This document shows positions 21,297 through 30,559 of a stretch of DNA of 64,000 nucleotides, one piece after another. The first letter of the stretch is position 1. Each line of letters begins with the position of its first letter. A model generated the notes under the pieces. It was not told the DNA's origin. It worked only from the letters and a program-made list of their open reading frames with translations, and searched no databases. Source of the DNA: Adiantum capillus-veneris (Eukaryota > Streptophyta > Polypodiopsida > Polypodiales > Pteridaceae); NCBI GenBank assembly GCA_014529385.2, contig CM043959.1, positions 10,690,809-10,754,808 on the forward strand. The letters are read 5' to 3'. Both the position numbers and the translations under genes were made by a program.

Positions 21297-21973
21297 ACCT
21301 AGTTGTATGGGCAGCTAGGCGACAACGAGAGGAGTAAACTCTCGCTGGAGGGGGGATGTTGTACCTCTAGAACATTGGAATTTTAATGAATAAGTTTTGA
21401 GTAAAATTTTTACTAGAGTTACTCTCTTGGTGCCGCTTTGCAATACTGGTTGAAGGGCTGTATTAAGGAACTTGTTAATCGGAACTTAATCAATGAACTT
21501 ATGTGTTGAACAACTATGTGTGGTAGTAATTAGGTAACAAAGGAAGTGTGAGTATGGGGTGGAAAGTGGGGGCTTGGCTCGGGTTTCCAATGCCTATGAG
21601 AAGGGTGGTCCCGATTGGTCGGGAACTCTCCGTCCCCATAGTGTTATAAATCGACACTAGTATTACTCATTGCCCCAAGAGCGGCGAAGTCTCAAGTATA
21701 CGTGCCTCTGAAAGCTATGGGAAAAAAGGCACTCGGGACTTCTCTCCTCTTGGAAGGTGGGTCTTAGGATCACTAGATAAGTTAATCACGCTTCCCCTGC
21801 GGGGTGGAACTAGATCTCGATGCTAGTAGGCTCGAACTCGAATCACTTTGTGATGAGATATCGTCCGCTAGATGAACCATAAACCACTTTGTTTGCTTCT
21901 GCTATAGTTCTAGTGACCACCAGGTTTACCATCAGATCCTTCGTTTGAGACGACGGGGTGGGGACCTCACACC

Positions 21974-21985
21974 TGGTATCAAAGC
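21974..21985 (+). promoter_or_regulatory. E2 primer-binding site (initiator Met tRNA type)
   Basis: TGGTATCAAAGC begins two bases after the LTR end. It differs at one base from the usual plant TGGTATCAGAGC. Confidence 0.85.
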
Positions 21986-22089
21986 TATGGTTAGGTTAGA
22001 CTGAGAAATAAAGTCGTATTGTTTGAATATTTAAAAGGAACTAAGGGTATATAGGTAGCTGATCCGAATTGCTTGCATTGGTGTTGCAG

Positions 22090-22614
22090 GAAGACCGCGT
22101 GCTAGAATATCGAAAGTTCCAAGTGTTTGAGCTTATTTACGAACAAGATCGACGATCCCTAGTTTATCGATTTAGGCGAGATGTCATGGAGATGTTGCTG
22201 AAGGCTCATACACCGCACTCCACTCACATCGATAGAGGATGGGGGCTCGATTGGACACTTGGAGGAGGGGTTTACTACATCAACGCTCGGAAGCTAGGAT
22301 GCCTGGCTGCCGATTTGAAGAAGATACGTTGGGGAGAAGAATTGAGGGTAGTGCAGATATTTTACTTGCTGCCTGCACATATGGACCTGACAATCTCTGA
22401 TGGTACAAATCAAACCCTCAACGAGTGGCTTTTGGAGAAGGTCACTAATGTAATCCCAGCAAACATAGTTAGAACTTTTGGAGTACCAAAAGAATTATCC
22501 CAGCTCGACGCCATAGTTTACTATCCACTCAAAGATGAGTATGCGAACTACTTCACGAATAAAGTAGAGTATCATGTGAACCTGACAACACAACCTGCTA
22601 GGCGTATCTTATAA
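22090..22614 (+). CDS. E2 accessory protein, exon 2 (174 codons and stop)
   Basis: The frame opens right after a TTGCAG acceptor with EDRVLEYRKFQVFELIYEQD and stays open to TAA at 22612, although gag-pol of the same copy is broken many times. It has no ATG at its start, so it needs exon 1 (20746-20886); together they give about 221 aa. The protein looks soluble and alpha-helical, with W and Y clusters (RGWGLDWTLGGGVYYINARK) and no zinc knuckle, membrane segment or enzyme motif. It recalls in general form the extra ORF1 found before gag in some plant gypsy elements such as Ogre, but I cannot assign a family. Three AATAAA signals follow within 90 bases. Confidence 0.6.
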   Translation, partial: EDRVLEYRKFQVFELIYEQDRRSLVYRFRRDVMEMLLKAHTPHSTHIDRGWGLDWTLGGGVYYINARKLGCLAADLKKIRWGEELRVVQIFYLLPAHMDLTISDGTNQTLNEWLLEKVTNVIPANIVRTFGVPKELSQLDAIVYYPLKDEYANYFTNKVEYHVNLTTQPARRIL

Positions 22615-22632
22615 GCATTCCAAAATCCATGT

Positions 22633-22699
22633 AATAAATTGATCATGAGTTATCCTAAACCTTGAGGGGTTTCGATTGTAATAAATCTTCATCAATAAA
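22633..22699 (+). terminator. Cluster of three AATAAA signals between the accessory gene and gag
   Basis: AATAAA at 22633, 22680 and 22694, followed by a T/G-rich stretch from 22700. This is a good plant-type polyadenylation region placed right after the accessory stop codon and about 110 bases before gag. It would let the spliced accessory mRNA end before gag. Confidence 0.5.
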
Positions 22700-22810
22700 G
22701 TGTTTTTGTCTCTGAGTCTCTGTCTCTTGATAAAGTGGGATCTTGAATTTTATTTAAGTCTCGTGTCTATTTGAAATCCAAGTAATGGTATCAAGAATCT
22801 CGTGTAACCC

Positions 22811-24054
22811 ATGTAGGCGCCACTTGCTGCTCTTTACTCGACGGTGCAAGAAAAGAAGCTCCTCCTTAAACAGGCCCAACCTCCACTCTTTAAGGGCGAG
22901 GGGGCAAATGTGGAGAGAGATGCGGAAGTATGGATGGAGGCTATGGACGACTATTTCAAAGCTGCAGGGGCCTAACCCGTGAATCAAACCATGCTTGCAA
23001 TGTTTCGCTTGTCTGTCGTGATGCCAAGATCTGGTGGAAACAGCATTGCAGAGATCTGAACATCAAGGGATCTTCCCAGTCGTGGGAAGACATCAAGGCT
23101 GCAGTGATGGGGCGTTACTTACCACCCGCCTATAAAACCTTGAAGATGAACTAGTTCTTTTCCCTTCGTCAGTTGACTTCTTCAGTCAAGGAGTATTACT
23201 CAAAGTTTGTTACTCTTCGAAGATATGCTCCTAGAATGAGCCTGGATCAGCAAGTAGCACGGTTCTGCCAAGGGCTCATTGACCCCTTGAACAATCGGCT
23301 AGAAGCTCTCCGGCCAACAACTCTTCAAGATGCCTTGCTAAGAGCTAAACCCTTAAGTATGGAGATTCAAAAGGTCAATCAGAATAGGAGGAATCATTTG
23401 GCAAAAAGGACAAGGACAAATGTTTGGAATAACAGACCAGCCAACCAAGCATATGACCAGCGCCCTATTGTGGCTACCACCATAACTATGGAGTTCCCAA
23501 ACGTTCGATGCTACGAATGTGGCGAGTTTGGGCATTACAGATCCAAGTGCCCCAAGAAGACTCAGGCAACTAGCGCCAATGCCATACCCTTGAATGTCTA
23601 TGGGCGTGGCCAACCTAATGGAAGAGGAGGACGTGGAAGGGTAAACAGAGGGCGAGGGCGTGGAGCTACCGCCAAAGTGAATGCCGCAGTGGTACAACCA
23701 ACTGTGGGAGATGAAGCAGAGGAGAGGGCAACCTTGCATGTTGGAATTGACAACCCCAATGGTTGCGAGCAATACGCAGTCATTCATACGCCAGGATCTC
23801 TCAGAGGTGAACAAGTTAACTTCCTTATAGATTGTGGTAGTACTCTTTCATTTCTTTCACCCAAATGCATGAGGAAGCTAAAGCTAGATAAGTATCCAAC
23901 AAGCAAACTAGTTGTAGAGTTAGCAAACGGCAAGGAAGTAGTATCTCAACACTCTGCAGAAAAAATCGACTTTGATATAAGGGGACACCCAACTTCTGCC
24001 CAATTTCGAACCCTACCCTTAGGATTCTTTGATGGGATACTAGGAATGGACTAG
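22811..24054 (+). pseudogene. E2 gag and protease (broken)
   Basis: Gag forms the particle and protease cuts the polyprotein. The likely start is the ATG at 22811, followed at once by TAG. The Gag core then reads PPLFKGEGANVERDAEVWME; TAA falls at 22973, a frameshift near 22990-23030 restores IWWKQHC, and another TAG lies at 23152. The core continues to the zinc knuckle CYECGEFGHYRSKC (near 23510), then a G/R-rich linker (GRGQPNGRGGRGRVNRGRGR). Protease has LIDCGSTLSFLSP with Cys where the usual active-site triplet is D-S/T-G. TAG at 24052 ends this part; the next frame is in phase, so gag and pol were one frame. Confidence 0.85.
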
Positions 24055-26702
24055 CTAAAGCAAAATCAGGCCCACATCCATTGTGCACAAGGGAACTTTA
24101 CCTTTATAGCTAACTTGGGTAATGAAGTCTTAATTCAGGGGAAAAATGGGAGACCTAGGGCTACTCTAGGTAAGGCCAGCAGACTTTTGAAGGGACTGAA
24201 AAAGGGGCAGCAAATTTATGCGGTAAAGCTCAACAAGGTAAACCAATCAGATACCACACTTCGATCAAACTGGTTGAGGGAGTATGATGATGTATTCCCT
24301 GAAGACCTTACGAATCTTCCACCACATAGAGAGGTAGATCATGAGATTGAGACTATCCCTGGATGTGAACCTATCTCAAAGCGACCTTATAAAATGTCAC
24401 TTTCAGAGGCCATCGAACTCAAGGAACAACTTAGGCAACTCATTGAACAAGGATTCATTCGACCCAGTACTTCTCCTTGGGGTGCACTAGTTCTTTTTCA
24501 GAAGAAGAAGGATGGGACCTTAAGGCTATGCATAGATTACCGTGGACTGAACCAGGTAACTGTCAAAAACAAGTATCCAATTCCAAGGATTGACGAACTG
24601 TTGGACACACTCCATGGCGCCAAAATGTTTACAAAGATTGATCTAAGGTCAGGATATTACCAAATCAGGATCAAGGAATCAGATATTCCAAAGACAGCTT
24701 TCAACACTAGATATGGACACTACGAATTCACAGTAATGTCTTTTGGTCTAACAAATTCTCCTGTAAGCTTCAATCGACTTATGCATGATATTTTTAGACC
24801 TTATCTGGATGACTTTGTCTTGGTTTTCTTTGATGACATTCTAATCTATTCTAAGAACGAGGCAGATCATGAAAAACATGTTTGCAAAGTACTTGATCTT
24901 CTTCGAGAACACCAACTTTACGCTAAAGCGAGCAAGTGTACCTTCTGCTCACCAAAGGTCAACTATCTTGGATTTGTCATATCGGTCGAAGGGATTTCAA
25001 TGGACCCAGATAAAGTCAAGGATATTGTTGATTGGCCTCAACCATCCACCGTCAGCAAAGTAAGAGGATATCTGGGGATAACGGGATGGTACATGATTTT
25101 TGTCAAGGACTACGCACGTATTGCTGCACCTTTGACGGAAATCCTGAAGAAAGGAATGAGGATCGAATGGAAGATCGAGCACGAGTCTAGTTTTACTAAG
25201 CTAAAAGAATTCTTGGTCTTGGCTCCTATCTTAAAGCTTCCAGATTTCAGTAAGGAATTTGAAGTAGCGACCGATGCTAGCAAATTTGCTTTAGGTAGAG
25301 TTCTTACTCAAGAAGGAAGACCGGTGGCTTATACTTCAAGAAAGTTGAGGGATCATGAGAAGAATTATCTTACTCACAATTTGGAACTTTTAGGGGTTAT
25401 ACATGCGATGAAGTTATGGAGACATTATCTTTTTGGACGCAAGTTTCAACTAGTTACAGACCACAAGAGCTTAAAATGGATTTTTACTCGACCTATTCTC
25501 AATATGCGACAACGGCGATGGATAGAACTCTTACAAGAATATGACCTTGACATAAAGTATAGACCAGGGAAGGAAAATGTTGTTAAATATTTTCTCGGAG
25601 CTATCTCTATTCCAAATAACCCTATCTGGGATAGAATTAAAGAAGCATCTTTGGTAGATCCAGAATACCAACGTATAGTATCATTAGTCCAACAGAATAA
25701 GATGCCTGAAGCTAAAGATTACTCTCTTATGGGAGGATGTCTTTACTATAGACATAGACTCTGTGTACCCAGAGACCCAGCTTTAAAGAAGACTATTCTG
25801 TATGAAGCACACGATAGCCCTACATCTGGACATCCAGGTCATGCTAAGACTCTTCATGCTATCAGGAGGAGTTATTTTTGGTCCGAGATGAAAGGATACA
25901 TACTTCTCTATGTGAGGCAATGTCTTTCTTGTCATCGGATAAAATCCAAAAGAATCAAGTTACCAGGGAAACTTCAACCTCTTGACATACCCCATATGAA
26001 ATGGGAATGCATCAATATGGACTTTGTTATAGGAGTACCTTCGACAGGAGGTTATGACTCTATTTTCGTGGTTGTTGATATGCTCACAAAAGTGGCTCAT
26101 CTAATACCCATAAAGACAACCTTTACTGCTTCGGATATTAGCCGAGTATTCATCAAGGAAATTTTTAGGTTACATGGTTTACCCAGCGTATCGTCACTGA
26201 TAGAGATGCCAAGTTTACATCAAAGTCTTGGACTTCTCTTTTCCAATCTATTGGGTCACAATTAGCCTTCAGCACAGTGTATCATCCGCAGACAGATGGG
26301 CAAGCTGAAAGAGTAAATCAAGTCATTGAGGACATTCTCAGGGCCTATTGTTTGCAAGAGCCAAAGAAGTGGTTACAATATCTTCCTTTGGTAGAATAAA
26401 CTTCTCAGATCCCACTATCAAAGTAGAAGCCTCTAGGAAGATGTTAGAAGATATGGAAGCTCATACTAGAGCTATTTCCCAAGACATTCAGGCCGCTCAG
26501 GATAGACAGAAGCATTATGCAGATAAGAACCATTCGAAAAGAACTTTCAAAGAAGGAGATAAGGTTTTTCTGCGAGTCCGTCGACCGAAGAAAAGTAACT
26601 TATCACTAGGAAGATACAAGAAGCTAAGCCCAAGGTATTGTGGACCATTCGAGATCGTTAAAGTTGTGAGTGACCAGGCCTACAAGCTAAAGTTACCTAC
26701 AA
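24055..26702 (+). pseudogene. E2 reverse transcriptase, RNase H and integrase (broken)
   Basis: [19 protein letters not shown] near 24500 and the catalytic FFDDILIYS near 24830. RNase [11 protein letters not shown] near 25270 and [10 protein letters not shown] near 25460. Integrase: HHCC finger ([22 protein letters not shown]), first catalytic D in MDFVIGVP, then a single-base loss near 26190 that moves the DRDAKF segment out of frame. The catalytic-Glu segment QTDGQAERVNQ is near 26290. A deletion near 26395 removes about 25-30 codons; the rest continues to GPFEIVKVV and YKLKLP at 26695, where the LTR's CA tract cuts in. Any chromodomain has been lost. Upstream 24055-24114 is in the same frame. 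Confidence 0.9.
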
Positions 26703-28795
26703 ACACATATATGCTCACACACATATATGCTCACACACACACTCCTACACACACACATACCTTGGGGAGGTGTTGTCGGCGGACATAGTCTTTGGAAGAA
26801 GAGCTAAGGAGGAAAGTGCTGCCCGTTTCTGGCCTCGAGGAGTCCATTGCATCAGAATTTCTAGAGGAATTCAGCCGTAACCTCGGTAATTTTTTATTTA
26901 AATCACGCTCGTTGTAATTCCCTCTCTATTATCCTCTTAATTCCGCATCTAGTATGCATAATCATAGTCAAAATACTCATTAGATACTCTCTAATTCTCC
27001 GTATCCATGATCTATTGCATAAATCTTAATCTAATTACTAAATATGCAAGCAGTTAGTCTCTCTTAATCATAGATTAATGCATGATTAAGGAATCAACCG
27101 CTAGTCACCATTGTAATTAAGAACAAGTCGGCATTGAGGTAGAGACAGTCAGCTGCTTTGTATTGCCCCACAATTTTTAAACAACTAAATTAGAATCAAT
27201 TAGTTCATATATTAAGATGTAATTAGTGAAATTAATCCATCATTAATCACTAGGAAGGGAGAAACCCTCTCACCCATGCATACGGTAAATCTACAAACCT
27301 CTACTTTCATTAGGAAGTGATTAAGCAGGCCGAATTCATCTCTAGTAAATAGATTGAGAAGAAACCAGTAAATCTAGGCCAAATAATTAACCTTAGGGCC
27401 AATTCCCATAGAACAAGTAAGGTGCTATCACAAATCTCTATGTCTTGAAGTAATCAAACCTCTCGTAAAAAGGGATTTTCTTATTGAAATTAATCTGTCA
27501 TTTTGGTTGTATGTTACTCTCGATTGTTAGCTCTCTTTTTCCAAGTTGTCAATTAAGTAGTGAGTATAAAATGGCCCAGGTAAAGAGAACTTGTTTCGGT
27601 GGTTTCCACGACCGCGAGGCGGGGACAAGCAACACGAATGAGAAAGGGAAATCTCCCATGGACGACCAAGTACTGGCCAACTCACGGATCAATGACGAGG
27701 AAATTGAGGAGGTAGGTCACATTTTAATTCAAGTTTGTTTAATTTAACATTGCATACGATAAGTTAGGAAAGAACATATCCCTAAACATGTTGGAGAAGT
27801 CCAACGAAAACCTCGGCATTTGAATTGAAATGTATATTAAATTCTAAGTAGGAAAGAATGGTTGTTGGATATACTGTTTGAGATAGGAAAGAATGTCTGT
27901 TAGGGAAAATTTAGCTCGGCCTGTTCATTTCTATTTCCAATGTTGAAACTAGTCATGATTCCCCTACTGATCACAGGGGGCGGCTCGCGATGATTTCACA
28001 GTAGCAAGAGTTACTAGCTTAGGGCCTCTATCCACGACTTGCGTTCTTTGTGGTGGGAACCCACGTCTTGCGTTCTATGGGGTGGGAATGTCCATGTGGT
28101 GCGTTCTATGCGGTGGACATACCTAGTTGTATGGGCAGCTAGGCGACAACGAGAGGAGTAAACTCTCGTTGGAGGGGGGATGTTGTACCTCCAGAACATT
28201 GGAATTTTAATGAATAAGTTTTGAGTAAAAATTTTACTAGAGTTATTGTCTCGGTGCCGCTTTGCAATACTGGTTGAAGGGTTGTATTAAGGAACTTGTG
28301 AACCGGAACTTAATTAATTAACTTATGTGTTGAACAACCATGTGTGGTAGTAATTAGGTAACAAAAGAAGGGTGAGTATCGGGTGGAAAGTGGGGGCTTG
28401 GCTCGGGTTGCCAATGCCTATGACAAGGGTGGTCCCGATTGGTCGGGAACTCTCCGTCCCCATAGTGTTATAAATCGACACTACTATTACTCATTGCCCC
28501 AAGAGCAGCGAAGTCTCAAGTGTACGTGCCTCTGAAAGCTATGGGAAAAAAGGCACTCTGGACTTCTCTCCTCTTGGAAGGTAGGTCTTAGGATCACTAG
28601 ATAACTTAATCACGCTTCCCCTGCGGGGTGGAACTAGATCTCGATGCTAGTAGGCTCGAACTCGACTCACTTTGTGATGAGAGATCGTCCGCTAGATGAA
28701 CCATAAACCACTTTGTTTGCTTCCGCTGTAGATCTAGTGACCACCAGGTTTACCATCAGATCCATCGTTTGAGACGACGGGGTGGGGACCTCACA
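26703..28795 (+). repeat. E2 3' LTR, 5'-truncated (about 2.09 kb)
   Basis: It matches the 5' LTR from its CA tract to the terminal CACA and is followed by the AGTTT duplication. U3 and TATA are missing. Since reverse transcription copies U3 to both ends, the intact 5' U3 shows that the loss came after or during integration. Confidence 0.85.
27571..27711 (+). CDS. Second copy of accessory exon 1, in the 3' LTR
   Basis: An open 47-codon exon (MAQVKRTCFGGFHDREAGTS at its start) is followed by the same GTAGGT donor at 27712. It has no exon 2 downstream and lies beside X leader sequence. In principle it could splice into flanking DNA, but its own promoter part has been deleted. Confidence 0.45.
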
Positions 28796-28800
28796 AGTTT
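28796..28800. repeat. E2 target-site duplication, right copy
   Basis: AGTTT, identical to 19196-19200. Confidence 0.85.
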
Positions 28801-28977
28801 CCATCCTCTCATAGATAATCTGCTGAATTGATCCCAAGCCATCTTGAAAATTTTTGAATAATTTATTGGAAACATCAAGACTTCATTTTGTAATATAATT
28901 GAAATTTGGATGCTAGATTGAGTTGTTTTTCTCTCATGCATTAATCTTAAATTTCAAGGTCCAAGGTCCAAAATTAG

Positions 28978-28989
28978 CCTTTGATACCA
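28978..28989 (-). promoter_or_regulatory. X primer-binding site (initiator Met tRNA type)
   Basis: Minus-strand TGGTATCAAAGG begins two bases inside the X 5' LTR end. It proves the minus orientation of X and that 28992-30559 is its 5' LTR. Confidence 0.75.
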
Positions 28990-28991
28990 CT

Positions 28992-30559
28992 TGTAAGGGC
29001 CATACCCAGACTCGACCCTACTCACCTCCCTCAGTCTTCCAGAATTCTTCAGGGAATGACGTAAATCTATCTGTAAGTATCCCTCCCACTTGGGACCGAC
29101 ACACAGACAGGACTCCGGTCTATCTCAAATGCCAACCCAAGGGGGTAAATCCCATCAATTTGACGACTCTATCCGCTTATCATAATTTAATTTGTCCTTG
29201 GCATCTATCAATCACCCACACCCAAAATTGTGGTCTTTAGTCTTGTTTCTCTTTATCTTTAACTTGAGGATCTGCTCTTGCTTTCTTGTTCTCCCTTGGT
29301 TCATGGCAATAACCCCTTTTTTTTGACAAGCAGGCACGGCAGTTATCGCTTTCCTCTAAGAAGAGGGATCTTGTAATCCTACCTGGTCTCGCTCGTTTCC
29401 GCTTACCCGTTTTTATCCCGCATAGTCCTAGCGTTTAACATAAAAAATTTATTCAACATCCGGCCATCTGACCTATGGATCCACTACCGAACCATTTCAT
29501 GAAAATCCCTTCCCGAGGTAGTACTTAACTACTACAAAATCAAGAAGACAGTCTATCAGACATCATCAGACAACAAGCGGCATACAATCTATTGCATACC
29601 CTCGTTTAGGGAAATTCATCTGGTTGTTTCCACCATATCTTTATTTAGAAACTTTTAATTCAATTCTTTACCTTTATCTGATACAGTTAACTTGTAACTA
29701 GTTTCCTAACTAATCATGCAACACATTTAGTTTCAACCAATCATCTTGTCTCACTCAGGAACAAGATAATCGGTTACAAGCCATCAAAATGGCAGCACCT
29801 TCACAATATTTTTGAGAATTAAGTGTTTGGAAAAGGCTCATCAAGTAACTTAATCATTCCTTCCTAAGCATTTTATTTCGAGAGGTATAGCACCATCTGG
29901 TGACAGATGCATAGGATAGCCCCTATATTCCTAGCCTTTCCAGTTCCCTTTTAAGCAACCAAATTGAATAAATTTTCTTATTTAGATTCACATCATCCTC
30001 CCTGAGAATGACCTTCTCATCCAACTATTGGCATCAGGCCATACCCGGATTATGGTCGTTTTCCAATAAGAAACCGCAGGTACTTCACCCGGCCGGGCAA
30101 AAATAAAACAAACCCATTCATCCCTTATTCCTCGAGCATGAATGACCTAGGTATAACAAACTTTCCGGTTACGCTGCCCTAGCCGAAAAGGGCCAATCTC
30201 CGTCAAGTTCCCCAAGAGAATCATCTCAATGGGCTGGCCTTTCAATCAAATTGACCCCAAGAAGATCCATCTTGGTTTTTGGCCATTTCCAGACAATCTT
30301 CAAAACTCATAGTTAAATCTATGTTTTGCAATGGGCTATCCCTATCTCCTCTCGAGATTCCTTTTTAACTCCTAGTTAGTAATTTTCAAGTTCATTTATT
30401 TATCCACCTTAATTCCTACTTTCATTTATTATCTACCATCCAAGTTTATTTAGAAAATACAAGCGAGTTTTTGCCATAGGCATTTGATGGTTAATGTCTC
30501 CTCGGAAATGCCAACTTTTTAAGTTCAATCCTCGTTTTGTATGATTCCCAGGTTTTGCT
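28992..30559 (-). repeat. X 5' LTR, partial (R/U5 part only)
   Basis: Homologous to 10655-12229, with the canonical inner terminus CCTTACA on the minus strand. Homology stops abruptly at 30559. The missing part would hold both tandem-repeat blocks, the TATA box and U3, so this copy has no promoter. Confidence 0.8.

Larger units (their letters stand above)
19201..21971 (+). repeat. E2 5' LTR (2771 bp)
   Basis: Bounded by TG...CA, by the AGTTT duplication on the left and by the primer-binding site two bases beyond the right end. U3 runs to about 19880 with a TATA box at 19852, followed by a (CA)n tract. R/U5 is very long (about 2.1 kb) and holds exon 1 of the accessory gene, its splice donor and three ~30-bp repeats. 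It matches 26703-28795 from the CA tract onward. Confidence 0.85.
20887..22089 (+). other. Predicted intron containing the LTR end and the primer-binding site
   Basis: Donor GTAGGT at 20887 and acceptor TGTTGCAG ending at 22089, both phase 0, span 1203 bases. The intron removes the last 1085 bases of the LTR and the primer-binding site, so the spliced RNA could serve as mRNA but not as a template for minus-strand priming. Confidence 0.5.
19201..28795 (+). mobile_element. Element E2: gypsy element with an LTR-spanning accessory gene
   Basis: It starts TGTAAGGACT, ends GACCTCACA, and is flanked on both sides by AGTTT, so it is a genuine single insertion into the leader of X. Order: 5' LTR (2771 bp), primer site, accessory exon 2, gag, protease, RT, RNase H, integrase, then a 3' LTR missing its first ~700 bases. 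The lost block includes the end of pol, the polypurine tract and U3, with its edge in a CA repeat. LTR copies differ at 8 of 141 positions in the exon-1 stretch. The element can no longer transpose on its own. Confidence 0.85.
10655..30559 (-). mobile_element. Element X: old chromovirus (Ty3/gypsy) split by E2
   Basis: In minus-strand order it has a partial 5' LTR (28992-30559), a primer site (28978-28989), a leader interrupted by E2 (19201-28795), a start of gag, a rearranged gap, integrase plus chromodomain, a 3' untranslated region, a polypurine tract and a full 3' LTR (14706-10655). The two LTR copies share about 1.57 kb with roughly 10% differences in the stretch I compared, so X is older than E2. 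The 5' LTR ends at the point matching 12229 and therefore lacks U3 and promoter. No matching target duplication was found at the outer edges. Protease, RT and RNase H are missing. Confidence 0.75.

Noticed and set aside
21347-21358. GGAGGGGGGATG followed by TTGTACC inside the E2 LTR, which could mark a shorter 0.6-kb LTR
   Set aside because: Homology between the two copies extends 1.5 kb further left, and the AGTTT target duplication fits only the TG at 19201.
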